Of a stretch of 35,496 nt of DNA, positions 16,498-24,061 are shown piece by piece. The position numbers and the translations under genes were made by a program. Numbering within the stretch: the stretch's first letter is position 1; every line of letters starts with the position of its first letter. The notes under the pieces were generated by a model that made no database searches, was not told where the DNA came from, and worked only from the letters and a program-made list of their open reading frames with translations. This DNA is from Chitinivibrionales bacterium (GTDB taxonomy: Bacteria; Fibrobacterota; Chitinivibrionia; Chitinivibrionales; WJMI01), in NCBI GenBank assembly GCA_014728015.1, contig WJMI01000180.1, forward strand, positions 1-35,496. The letters are read 5' to 3'.

Positions 16498-16944
16498 ACG
16501 ATGCTCCTTCTTTGGAATCCACGATACGTGGTTTACTACGGGTAAACTCGTGTGTGGTATAGGCACACGTTTTCCGGACAGAAAGAGACGGACGGGAGAG
16601 GGGGACAGCGGGTGCAGGGATGGTGAGTAGCATGGGCATATTGCCTGTCAGAATGCATGCCGCTTTGCCGGACCGGCCCAGCCGTCACGCACCGGGTTTG
16701 TTTTCGGCGAACTCCTCTATTTTCCACTTTGGCAGATGCGCACCATGTGTCGGCTGCGCTGTGCGCTTGAAAAATAGTCCTTGCAGCCAGGAACAGGAAA
16801 GGCTCATCTCCGTACCGGTTTGCCAATCCTCCTGCTGTAACCCATTGGTTGCGCTGAAGTTGCACAAACGGCGCTAAATAATCCTTCCATTCCGCCGATA
16901 AACCTGGTAGAATGTAAGGGTAGTACCCAACCAAGGGGGCGGCA
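16498..16944. other. Divergent intergenic region, 447 bases, no convincing gene
   Basis: It separates yedF from the rod-like gene. Near yedF it holds two touching palindromes (listed separately). The middle contains the phrase agcatgggcatattgcctgt, which resembles the MGILPV-type dispersed repeats common in planctomycete and Lentisphaerota genomes, but only one short copy is present. The plus-strand 85-aa and minus-strand 60-aa and 152-aa ORFs look like chance frames with no motifs. The rod gene's AAGGGGG ribosome site lies at the right edge. Confidence 0.35.
16519..16547. promoter_or_regulatory. Two abutting palindromes before yedF (candidate operator)
   Basis: CCACG-ata-CGTGG (16519-16531) is followed at once by GTTTAC-tacgg-GTAAAC (16531-16547); both are perfect. 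They lie 22-50 bases upstream of the yedF start on the minus strand, with a TATACC -10-like hexamer at 16556-16561 just beyond. They could be a repressor site or a structured 5' leader. Confidence 0.4.
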
Positions 16945-17262
16945 ATGGATGCGTCGATGGCATCGCCGGTTTCGGGAATGAGAACGCATATCACGCGGCA
17001 CGATGTGACCGCTCACGATGTGGCCAATGTTAACACCCCCGGCTATGAGCAACGCGACGTCCATCAGGCTGACGTCCGCCCGCAGGGCGTGCGGATTACA
17101 GGTATCTCCCGCACACCGAACACCTCCCCCGACCGCTCCAACACCGACCTTGCCGAAGAGGCAAAGGAGCAGATTGTCAACAAGCATGCAAACGCGGCCA
17201 ACGCCAAGACCATCAAGGTCAAGGACCGCATGATTGACGATTTGCTCGATCTCGTGCGCTAG
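16945..17262 (+). CDS. Stand-alone mini flagellar rod/hook-like protein (FlgC-like)
   Basis: 105 aa, preceded by AAGGGGGCGGCA. The N-terminal 40 residues carry the flagellar rod signature (DVTAHDVANVNTPGYEQRDV, residues 21-39; canonical S.NIANaNTPGYK), and residues 65-105 carry the matching C-terminal helix (NTDLAEEAKEQIVNKHANAANAKTIKVKDRMIDDLLDL). FlgC is about 140 aa; here the two coiled-coil ends are joined by only about 25 residues with no folded middle domain. In a flagellum such ends pack into the rod tube. No other flagellar gene is nearby, so this may be a paralogue for another appendage, a remnant, or an independently regulated rod part. No signal peptide, as usual for flagellar export substrates. 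Confidence 0.75.
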   Translation: MDASMASPVSGMRTHITRHDVTAHDVANVNTPGYEQRDVHQADVRPQGVRITGISRTPNTSPDRSNTDLAEEAKEQIVNKHANAANAKTIKVKDRMIDDLLDLVR

Positions 17263-17396
17263 GCTGTTGCCGTCCTGTTTCATCTGCTTGGCGTGGCGGG
17301 GATTCCTGCTAGTCGAATTCTAGGCCCATCCTAACACAATTCTGGCGATTCACCGGTATATTAGTGCGGTTTTCACCATGCAAGAGGTGCAGGCTC

Positions 17397-17573
17397 ATGA
17401 CAGTAGAAATCATTGTACGAGGCAAGCAGGGCGCCAAGTTTCCTGCCGGGTTCGAAGTGGATGCGCTCAGGGTTCCCGAAACCAAGTCCGCCGACCGGCA
17501 TTTGTCTGGTTTCGCCTGCGACTACTTTGACGAGGACACCTGGTTATGGCGCCGTGACGTGCAGTCCGGCTGA
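17397..17573 (+). CDS. Small hypothetical protein
   Basis: 58 aa from the ATG at 17397, with AAGAGG nine bases upstream; the ORF track's earlier ATG (17364) lacks a ribosome site. Codon third positions are GC-rich like the neighbouring genes, which supports coding. The protein (MTVEIIVRGKQG..., ending CDYFDEDTWLWRRDVQSG) has no signal, membrane segment or motif I know. It lies between the mini rod gene and the phosphatase gene, about 135 bases from each. A chance ORF cannot be excluded. Confidence 0.5.
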   Translation: MTVEIIVRGKQGAKFPAGFEVDALRVPETKSADRHLSGFACDYFDEDTWLWRRDVQSG

Positions 17574-17709
17574 GAACGCGGGCATTGCGCCGATCGCCCC
17601 CGCCGCGTTCGTATCTCCGGATTGCCCGATTTCGTGGTGTATTCCGCCCGTTGTTTCCGCGCTGTCATATATTCTTCAAGCTGATATTTCACTTCGGTGA
17701 GGTTGTCGT

Positions 17710-19491
17710 ATGGCTTTTCTGCGATATGCCGCATTCTCAGCACTATGCTTCACGGCGACGGTTTTCGTCGTCTGTAACCGTGAGCCGGCCGAGGGCGCTG
17801 GGGGTACGGATACCCGGGGCCGGCTGGACACAGGTGCCTTCCCTGCCGCCAAGAACATCATTATTATGATCCCTGACGGATGCGGGCTCGGACACGTGAC
17901 CGCAAGCAGGTGGTACAAGGGGAGCTCCCTTGCGCTTGATGAAATGCGTGTCGGGTTGATGCGCACGCACAACGTGCATTCGCTGATTACCGGTTCAGCC
18001 GCTGCCGCAACCGCGTTTGCCGCCGGCCGTAAAACCCGGGTTGGCTATATCGGCATGATGCCGGACACGATTCTCGTGCCGAAACAGCGCAGCGTGGCTG
18101 ACAGTCTCAAGTACCGCCCGGCAGCCACCGTGATGGAGGCTGCGCGGTTGAGCGGGCGTGCCACCGGTCTCGTGATGACCAGCAATTTCAACCATGCAAC
18201 ACCCGCCGCATTTGTGTGCCACTGGCACGACCGCGATGCCTTTCACACTCTTGCGCTGCAGATGCTCGATGCCGGGCTCACTGTTGTGTTCGGGGCGGGC
18301 ACGGCATATCTGGATGCTAACCTGGCAGGGGATTTGTCCGCGGAGCTCGGGCGGCGCGGCATCCCCTACGCGCGCGATCTGGAGGGGTTCAGGCGCTTGC
18401 CGCCCGCCGCCGCATCGGCGTGGGGACTGTTCGCGGCAAAGCATTTGGCTAACGATCTGGATCGAAGGACCCTTGGTATTGAAGAACCGTCGCTTGCCGA
18501 AATGACCGACAAGGCGCTGCAGATTCTCTCGAATCATCCAGATGGATTCATGCTTGTGGTTGAGGGGAGCAAGGTTGACTGGTCTTCGCACGACAACGAT
18601 CCGGTGGGAGTGGTCTCGGAATTCCTCGCTTTTGATGAAGCCGTAGGGGTGGCGCTGGACTACACGAAGTCTCATGACAGTACGCTGCTCGTTGTCTTTC
18701 CGGATCACGACAACGGCGGCATGACCATCGGTACTTTCGCCAACGACGAATGGTACAAGAGGTACACCTACGATACCAGCATCGCCGTGCTCAGGCGCGC
18801 CAGCCTGACAGCTGAAGCGATTCTCGATTCGATGGAGTCGGTATTCGAGAACACCGGGAGGCTTCGTAGCGGGACCGCGGCCGGGCTTGTTTCCAAAGCG
18901 TTGGGTCTGGAGGGGCTTGATGCCATCGAGCGCCGATCGGTAAGGGAAATGACACAGTTCGTCGCGATGATACCCCGTGGTACAAGCTGGCGGGACAGCG
19001 TAGGGCGCCGACTGGGAAGGCTCATCAGTAATCGCGCGTATATCGGCTGGACAACCTACATGCATGTCGGGAACGATGTGCCGGTGTGGTACGCGGGTGC
19101 CGCGGGGGAGATGCACACCATCGACAATACCGACATGGCCCGGATGATATTTTGCGCCCTTGGCACGGATCCGCGCGCGCTGAACGGGCGGCTCTTTGTC
19201 GAAGCGGGCGCGGCATTTGCCGGGGCAAAGGTCCGTATCGACACGGCCAACGCGGCTGTCTACGACAAGAAGGGCAAGGTCGAGGAATTGACAGGCGGAT
19301 TCCTGCGCGTAGACCGCGGCGGCATACGCGCCGAATTGCCGCTCAACCGTGCCCGGATGATCGTCAACAGGCCAAACAGGCCCGATACGAGCGTTTCTCT
19401 CGAAGGACTAACTATCTATTCTCTTCCCGCCCACAAGGTCTACGTGCCGAGGCAGGCGGGCTCGATGTTTGATGCCATGGCACACGAATGA
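17710..19491 (+). CDS. Secreted alkaline phosphatase
   Basis: 593 aa with an N-terminal signal segment (FLRYAAFSALCFTATVFVV, a Cys at 22 might be a weak lipobox). Metal and catalytic sites of the PhoA superfamily are present: Asp56 (IMIPDGCG), Ser96 nucleophile in ITGSAAAATAFAAG, Glu285 with Asp290/His294 (VEGSKVDWSSH), Asp332/His333 (FPDHDN) and His452 (MHVGNDVPVW). It should cleave phosphomonoesters in the periplasm. Two departures stand out: the residue before the nucleophile is Gly95 where most members have Asp (TDSAA), and the first motif reads PDG rather than GDG. After about residue 500 there is an added C-terminal domain of about 90 residues, beta-rich and unrecognised. It is not next to any pst or pho genes. 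Confidence 0.88.
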   Translation: MAFLRYAAFSALCFTATVFVVCNREPAEGAGGTDTRGRLDTGAFPAAKNIIIMIPDGCGLGHVTASRWYKGSSLALDEMRVGLMRTHNVHSLITGSAAAATAFAAGRKTRVGYIGMMPDTILVPKQRSVADSLKYRPAATVMEAARLSGRATGLVMTSNFNHATPAAFVCHWHDRDAFHTLALQMLDAGLTVVFGAGTAYLDANLAGDLSAELGRRGIPYARDLEGFRRLPPAAASAWGLFAAKHLANDLDRRTLGIEEPSLAEMTDKALQILSNHPDGFMLVVEGSKVDWSSHDNDPVGVVSEFLAFDEAVGVALDYTKSHDSTLLVVFPDHDNGGMTIGTFANDEWYKRYTYDTSIAVLRRASLTAEAILDSMESVFENTGRLRSGTAAGLVSKALGLEGLDAIERRSVREMTQFVAMIPRGTSWRDSVGRRLGRLISNRAYIGWTTYMHVGNDVPVWYAGAAGEMHTIDNTDMARMIFCALGTDPRALNGRLFVEAGAAFAGAKVRIDTANAAVYDKKGKVEELTGGFLRVDRGGIRAELPLNRARMIVNRPNRPDTSVSLEGLTIYSLPAHKVYVPRQAGSMFDAMAHE

Positions 19492-19638
19492 TTGAGCAGC
19501 AGAATTACCCCGGAGGTAAATTAACGATTGAAACCCGGGAGTCATACGCGGCCCTGCGCCCGCATCCCGCAAATTTGAGTTCCCCGCCGCCATCGGTTTA
19601 GATTTAGAGCAGAGTTTTATTATCGAAGGGAGCAGCCG

Positions 19639-20229
19639 ATGGTTTCCAGGGCAATGCACTATTTGAAGCTGGCGGCACTGACATCTCTGCTGGTCTTCTC
19701 GTTCTCCAACGCCGCCGAAAAGAAGATGGTCCTGATCACGACCGAGGGCGACGAACTGCAGCTGTTTCAAAACAACACCTGGATGCCGGTGAAGGGACAG
19801 GAGATTCTCTACGAGAAGGATTTCACGGTGCCGCTTCCCGACGGCCGGCATGTGCTGATCAATGTCGACGGCACCTGGGGGTTTGTGACAGAGGAGCTTC
19901 TGTATGCCGAAGACCTCTTGACCACGAAGAAGGTCGTGGGAAAGGGGCGCGCAACCCACATCGATGTGAACATTGCAACAGACAAAGCTAAAAAGAAGGC
20001 CTTTGACAATACGGTAGTTAAGGCCAAGAACGCGCTCCGCAAGATGAAGAAGATCGACTATAAGCAGGTTCCCGACTGTATCAAACGGGTCGAGAAAGAC
20101 ATTGAAGTTTCCGAGCAGTTCGCAAAAAGCTCCGGATGGACCGTGCAGGTCCTGATAACCCTTGACGAGGGAAGCCTGCTGGCGGTCGTCGAGTGTGCCC
20201 ACGACACGACTGCAAAACAGGATAATTAG
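19639..20229 (+). CDS. Secreted hypothetical protein
   Basis: 196 aa with AAGGGAG just before the ATG and a signal peptide (about 1-25, ending SNA-A). The first half (26-95) is a small beta domain (ELQLFQNNTWMPV, DGRHVLINVDGTWGFV), possibly an SH3-like or MliC-like fold by feel only. The second half is helical and Lys-rich, followed by a strand pair (WTVQVLITLDEGSLLAVVE). I do not recognise the family. The stop codon is 13 bases before the TupA start, so the two are probably one transcript. Confidence 0.75.
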   Translation: MVSRAMHYLKLAALTSLLVFSFSNAAEKKMVLITTEGDELQLFQNNTWMPVKGQEILYEKDFTVPLPDGRHVLINVDGTWGFVTEELLYAEDLLTTKKVVGKGRATHIDVNIATDKAKKKAFDNTVVKAKNALRKMKKIDYKQVPDCIKRVEKDIEVSEQFAKSSGWTVQVLITLDEGSLLAVVECAHDTTAKQDN

Positions 20230-20242
20230 CGAAAGCATTCAA

Positions 20243-21049
20243 ATGCGCACATATGGTCTTGTACTCATCCTGCTCATGGCGCGCATCGCGCTGTGCGGCC
20301 ATATCACGCTGGCCACAACGAGTGTTGTCAAAGAGTCCGGGCTTCTCGACAGGATTTGTGCCGCCTTCGAAAGAGAGTCGGGGATCGTAGTCCGGATTGT
20401 GGCGGCAAGCCAGCAGGATGTGCTCGCGCTCGGCATGGAAGGTAAGGCTGATGTGCTTCTCATGAAGGCGCTGTATGCGAGCAAGGAATTGGCCAACGGA
20501 AGTTGTCTCGCGCGAACATGCGCACTCTATGATGATTTCGTAATTGTGGGGCCGAGAGATGATCCCGTACATGTCAGGTGGCAGAAAACAGCTGCACGGG
20601 CGTTCAGCAGAATCGCAGCAGACCAAGCGTTCTTTGTGTCTCGCGGTGACAGTTCGGATACGCACAAAAAAGAGGAAGCAGTCTGGCATCAGGCGGGGCA
20701 TACGCCCAACGGGACATGGTATTTGCCGGTATGCCAAAGCATGGCGGCCGTGCTCATGATAGCCAGCGAGAAGCAGGCGTATGCGCTCGCGGACCGTCCC
20801 ACATTCGTTGCTCTCAAGACGAGTCTCGACCTCGAAGTCGTATTCGAAGGGGACAGTGCTTTGTGCAACCAGTATGATATCATTGCTGTGAAGTCTGCAC
20901 ATCGACCGCCGCTCCTCACAGATCGAGCCGTACAGTTTGTGCGCTGGTTTGCTACAGATGCGGCACAGGAACTGATTGCAGAACCCGGGGGCGTCTTTTT
21001 TCCTGTTTCGCGAGGCACGGACGCCTGTCAGAGGCGAAAGCCGAGGTGA
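20243..21049 (+). CDS. tupA: Tungstate ABC transporter substrate-binding protein TupA
   Basis: 268 aa from the ATG at 20243; the track's longer start overlaps the previous gene. Residues 1-19 are a signal peptide (LVLILLMARIALC). The mature part follows TupA closely: LATTS (23-27), SGLLDRICAAFE, GKADVLL, YDDFVIVGP, FVSRGDSSDTHKKE (131-144) and WYLPVCQSMAAVL. In the family these loops hold the tungstate oxyanion; the usual SRGDDSGTH reads SRGDSSDTH here, with Asp139 for Gly, which may alter binding. It should capture tungstate in the periplasm for the TupBC permease, but neither tupB nor tupC is present, making this an orphan. It is followed by a likely terminator and then hypF. No close Shine-Dalgarno is visible. 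Confidence 0.85.
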   Translation: MRTYGLVLILLMARIALCGHITLATTSVVKESGLLDRICAAFERESGIVVRIVAASQQDVLALGMEGKADVLLMKALYASKELANGSCLARTCALYDDFVIVGPRDDPVHVRWQKTAARAFSRIAADQAFFVSRGDSSDTHKKEEAVWHQAGHTPNGTWYLPVCQSMAAVLMIASEKQAYALADRPTFVALKTSLDLEVVFEGDSALCNQYDIIAVKSAHRPPLLTDRAVQFVRWFATDAAQELIAEPGGVFFPVSRGTDACQRRKPR

Positions 21050-21068
21050 AGGGCCCGGCTTGACTGCA

Positions 21069-21132
21069 CCCCCTAAAAGGTTTATCTTGCATATGCCAAA
21101 CAGCCCTAAATTGGGGGAGCGGCACTTTTTTT
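21069..21132 (+). terminator. Possible terminator of tupA
   Basis: CCCCC(T)AA at 21069-21075 can pair with TTGGGGG at 21111-21117, with a smaller CCC/GGG alternative inside. A run of seven T follows at 21126-21132, eight bases beyond the stem. Imperfect, but the position between tupA and the CRP-type box before hypF fits. Confidence 0.35.
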
Positions 21133-21141
21133 GAGGATGTG

Positions 21142-21159
21142 CTGTGAAATAATTCACAG
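21142..21159. promoter_or_regulatory. CRP/FNR-family operator upstream of hypF
   Basis: C-TGTGA-aataat-TCACA-G is an exact match to the CRP half-site layout TGTGA-N6-TCACA, extended by one more pair on each side. It sits 121 bases before the hypF start and right after the likely tupA terminator. A CRP-like activator of the hyp operon is the natural reading; FNR proper prefers TTGAT-N4-ATCAA, so this is the CRP-type specificity. Confidence 0.6.
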
Positions 21160-21194
21160 AAGTTCGCGTTGCTGCCAATACTGAAGAGGCTGTT

Positions 21195-21235
21195 CCGTAT
21201 ACGGGTTGAAAAACCGGCCCTTAGCCATAAGGGTC
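21195..21235 (+). promoter_or_regulatory. Hairpin-rich leader of hypF
   Basis: Three structures follow within 41 bases: the palindrome CCGTATACGG (21195-21204), GGTT-gaaa-AACC with a GNRA-type tetraloop (21204-21215), and an eight-pair stem GGCCCTTA-gcca-TAAGGGTC (21216-21235, including one G-U pair). They lie between the CRP-type box and the start codon. It matches no riboswitch class I know. Confidence 0.35.
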
Positions 21236-21279
21236 ATGAGCGAACATGAGAGCACAGCACCTAAAAGAGATATCTGGAA

Positions 21280-23625
21280 ATGCAGTGTTGTACTTCACGA
21301 GAGCAATACGAAACGCCTGATTGGGTTCACCGGTCCGCCCTGTCCGCTGCACGGGGTGAAAAACGCGTCCGATTCAGGCTTGTCGCAACCGGCCGCGTGC
21401 AAGGCGTGGGTTTCCGTCCCACCGTGTTTCGTCATGCCACCGAACTGGGGCTTGCGGGCTTTGTCGGGAATATGCCTGCCGGCGTGATTATCGAGGTCGA
21501 AGGGCCTGCTGAAAAGGTTGGCGCGTTTGTTAAAATGCTCGAAGATGCCCCCCCAAGGCAGGCACATATCGACAGCATTGATATTACGGAAGTGCCGGTT
21601 GCCGGCGATGTGCATTTCGCTCTGGCCGCCAGCGCGCGGTCCGGCGACATTGAGACAGGCATGCCGCCGGATCTGGCACTCTGCGAGGACTGCCTTCGGG
21701 AGCTTGGAAATCCGTGCGACCGCCGGTATGGCTATCCCTTTCTCAACTGCGTAAACTGCGGGCCGCGATTCACTATCATTCGGGCGCTTCCCTACGACCG
21801 CGAGCGGACATCCATGGCTGCGTTCGAGCAGTGCTCGGACTGCGCCGCCGAATATGCCGATCCCGCCAACCGGCGGTTCGATGCTCAGCCAAATGCCTGC
21901 GCCCGTTGCGGCCCGTCCCTTTCCCTGATCGATGCAGGCGGGATTGCGGTGGAAGGTGATCCGATCGAGACGGCTGCGCGGCTTCTGGCCGGCGGCGCAA
22001 TCGTGGCGATCAAGGGACTCGGCGGCTATCATTTGTGCTGTGATGCAATACGCGCCACCGCGATAGAGGCGCTTCGCGAGCGAAAAAACCGTCCTTCCAA
22101 GGCGGTTGCCGTGATGTTCCGCGGCATTGAGCAGGCGCGTGAGCACTGCGAAATAGGTCCGGACGAAGAGCGAGAGTTATGCTCCGCCGCGGCACCCGTT
22201 GTGGTTCTCAGGCGAAAGCAGGGGTCCGGCCTGGCCATAAATATCTCGCCGGACACGGGTGATATCGGCGCGTTTCTCGCATATACGCCGCTGCATTATC
22301 TCCTGCTCTCAAAAACCGGTCCGCTGGTTATGACAAGCGGTAATCGCGCCGACGAGCCGATTGTCAAAGATGAGACCGCCCTGCCGCGGCTGCTTGACGG
22401 CATCGCCGATTACGCGCTGACGCACAACCGCCCCGTTCTTCGCCGATGCGATGACTCGGTCATACGCGTTGTCCGGGGGAAGCGGCTGTTTATCAGGCGC
22501 TCGCGCGGTTTTGTACCGAATGCCGTCCCGCTGCCCGTGCGAGGACCATCGGTCGTGGCGGTCGGCGCCGAGCTGAAGAACACTTTCTGCATAACGCGGG
22601 GCGCGCAGGCGTTCGTGTCGCAGCATATCGGCGATCTGAGCGAGCACACGGCCTGCGACTTTTTCGAAGAGGCTGCAGACGATCTCGCCCGGCTGTTAGG
22701 GGTCAAGCCGGACATTGTTGCGCGCGACCAGCATCCCGATTACTGGAGCACGCGATATGCACAAGCGCGGGGGGCGGCCGCCGTTGTCGAAATACAACAC
22801 CACCATGCCCACATCGCGAGCTGTATGGCGGAACACGGAATCACCGACCCTGTTATCGGTGTTGCGCTGGATGGAACAGGGTTCGGGCCCGATGGTACAG
22901 TGTGGGGCGGTGAGTTTCTCGTGGCCGACCTTGGATCATACCGGCGCCGGGCGCGATTCAAGCACTACCGCCTTCCCGGCGGCGATGAAGCCGTGCGGCA
23001 TCCAGTGCGCATGGCATTGAGCTGCCTCGCGGCGGAATTCGGCGCCGAGGTTGCTCGCTTCCGCGATACCCTCCTGGGCGGCATTCCCGAAGCCGAGATG
23101 AGCGTGCTGCTGACGATGCTTGACAAAGGTGTTCGTTCTCCCTTGACATCGAGCTGCGGCCGCCTTTTTGATGCTGTTTCCGCTTTGCTTGGCTTGTGCT
23201 CGACGATTACCTACGAGGGCCAGGCCGCGATACGGCTTCAAAGCGCTGCGGATCCGGCGATCGCCGGCAGATACGAATTTGAGATTGCGGGCGGCGATGG
23301 AATCGATGTGCTGACGTTTTCGCCAGCACTGCGCGCTCTTGTCAAAGACATCGAATCGAACCGCGGCGCTGCGGAGATTGCTTCGAAGTTCCACAACACG
23401 ATTGCCGAAGCGGTGTGTGCCGTGTGCGACCGCATCCGCGGGCGTGAGGGTATCAACGTGGTTGCGCTGTCGGGCGGCGTGTTTCAGAACGATCTGCTTC
23501 TGGCCCGCGTAACCGACGGCCTTGCGAAGCGCGGATTTAATGCGTATTCGCATCATGGGGTCCCGCCCAATGATGCGGGAATCTCACTGGGCCAGGCGGT
23601 CGTGGCGCTTGCAAAGAATGGATGA
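21280..23625 (+). CDS. hypF: Carbamoyltransferase HypF ([NiFe]-hydrogenase maturation)
   Basis: 781 aa. Domains in order: acylphosphatase-like (about 30-118, RVQGVGFRPTVFRHA at 39-53), two zinc-finger units (Cys135/138 with 157/160; Cys185/188 with 207/210), YrdC-like carbamoyl-adenylate domain (about 225-415, KNRPSKAVAVMFR), and Kae1-like domain with HHHAH (507-511) and a late LSGGVFQND. HypF makes the thiocarbamoyl group on the C-terminal Cys of HypE from carbamoyl phosphate and ATP, the source of the cyanide ligands. The first 28 residues precede the acylphosphatase fold and have no counterpart in typical HypF; no better in-frame start is visible, and the ribosome site is poor. The C-terminal Lys-Asn-Gly comes from the repeat element in the hypF-hypC gap. 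First gene of hypFCDE. Confidence 0.95.
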   Translation: MQCCTSREQYETPDWVHRSALSAARGEKRVRFRLVATGRVQGVGFRPTVFRHATELGLAGFVGNMPAGVIIEVEGPAEKVGAFVKMLEDAPPRQAHIDSIDITEVPVAGDVHFALAASARSGDIETGMPPDLALCEDCLRELGNPCDRRYGYPFLNCVNCGPRFTIIRALPYDRERTSMAAFEQCSDCAAEYADPANRRFDAQPNACARCGPSLSLIDAGGIAVEGDPIETAARLLAGGAIVAIKGLGGYHLCCDAIRATAIEALRERKNRPSKAVAVMFRGIEQAREHCEIGPDEERELCSAAAPVVVLRRKQGSGLAINISPDTGDIGAFLAYTPLHYLLLSKTGPLVMTSGNRADEPIVKDETALPRLLDGIADYALTHNRPVLRRCDDSVIRVVRGKRLFIRRSRGFVPNAVPLPVRGPSVVAVGAELKNTFCITRGAQAFVSQHIGDLSEHTACDFFEEAADDLARLLGVKPDIVARDQHPDYWSTRYAQARGAAAVVEIQHHHAHIASCMAEHGITDPVIGVALDGTGFGPDGTVWGGEFLVADLGSYRRRARFKHYRLPGGDEAVRHPVRMALSCLAAEFGAEVARFRDTLLGGIPEAEMSVLLTMLDKGVRSPLTSSCGRLFDAVSALLGLCSTITYEGQAAIRLQSAADPAIAGRYEFEIAGGDGIDVLTFSPALRALVKDIESNRGAAEIASKFHNTIAEAVCAVCDRIRGREGINVVALSGGVFQNDLLLARVTDGLAKRGFNAYSHHGVPPNDAGISLGQAVVALAKNG

Positions 23626-23714
23626 ATGGAGTAGTGGAGTGCTGAAGGCGTAGGTTTCCGATTGCAGCTGTTTTTTCGTACGGCACCCTACTACTCCTCT
23701 ACGCGATCACTCCC
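23614..23714. repeat. GGAGTA-type repeat element in the hypF-hypC gap
   Basis: It starts AAGAATGGA inside the last hypF codons and continues ATGGAGTAGTGGAGTGCTG. A downstream arm CTACTACTCC (23689-23698) pairs with GGAGTAGTGG (23628-23637) with one mismatch, and a further CACTCC lies at 23709-23714. A second copy of the same design lies between hypD and hypE. Confidence 0.5.
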
Positions 23715-23736
23715 AAACAAGAGGGACGGTTATTTC

Positions 23737-23955
23737 ATGTGTCTTGCGGTACCGGCGAAGATAGTCGCAATAGAGGCTGACACCGCCACGATTGATGTAG
23801 ACGGCGTGCGCCGCCCGGTGAACGTTTCCCTTGTACGCGATCCGAAAGTCGGAGAATACGTGATCGTGCATGCGGGTTTCGCCATTCAAAAATGGTCCGA
23901 GAGCGATGTGGACGAGTGGAGGAAGATCCAGGAAGAGATGCATTCGTTGGAATAG
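23737..23955 (+). CDS. hypC: Hydrogenase assembly chaperone HypC
   Basis: 72 aa from the ATG at 23737, which gives the invariant MCLAVPAKIV N-terminus; the ORF track's 25 extra residues come from the repeat-bearing gap and are rejected. Cys2 is the residue that binds the Fe(CN)2CO unit with HypD and then the large-subunit precursor. The OB-like body (ATIDVDGVRRPVNVSLV, VGEYVIVHAGFAIQKW) matches the HypC/HupF family throughout, and the length is normal. GAGGGA lies 11 bases upstream. HypD follows after 106 bases. Confidence 0.95.
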   Translation: MCLAVPAKIVAIEADTATIDVDGVRRPVNVSLVRDPKVGEYVIVHAGFAIQKWSESDVDEWRKIQEEMHSLE

Positions 23956-24061
23956 CCGGGAAGTAAGCGCCGGCGAATTCTGTTTCTGCCATGCAGGGAG
24001 TGGATGGCGGGCAGGCCTCTCAAAGAGACCAACAAGAAAATGACGCAGGCAAAGTAGCTGT

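Noticed and set aside
16620-16877. 85-aa ORF containing MGILPV
   Set aside because: The phrase resembles a dispersed repeat rather than a gene; no ribosome site and no second arm of the repeat was found.
21206-21487. 93-aa ORF overlapping the hypF start (MSEHESTAPKRDIWKC...)
   Set aside because: It runs out of frame into the acylphosphatase coding region of hypF; only the hypF frame has family motifs.
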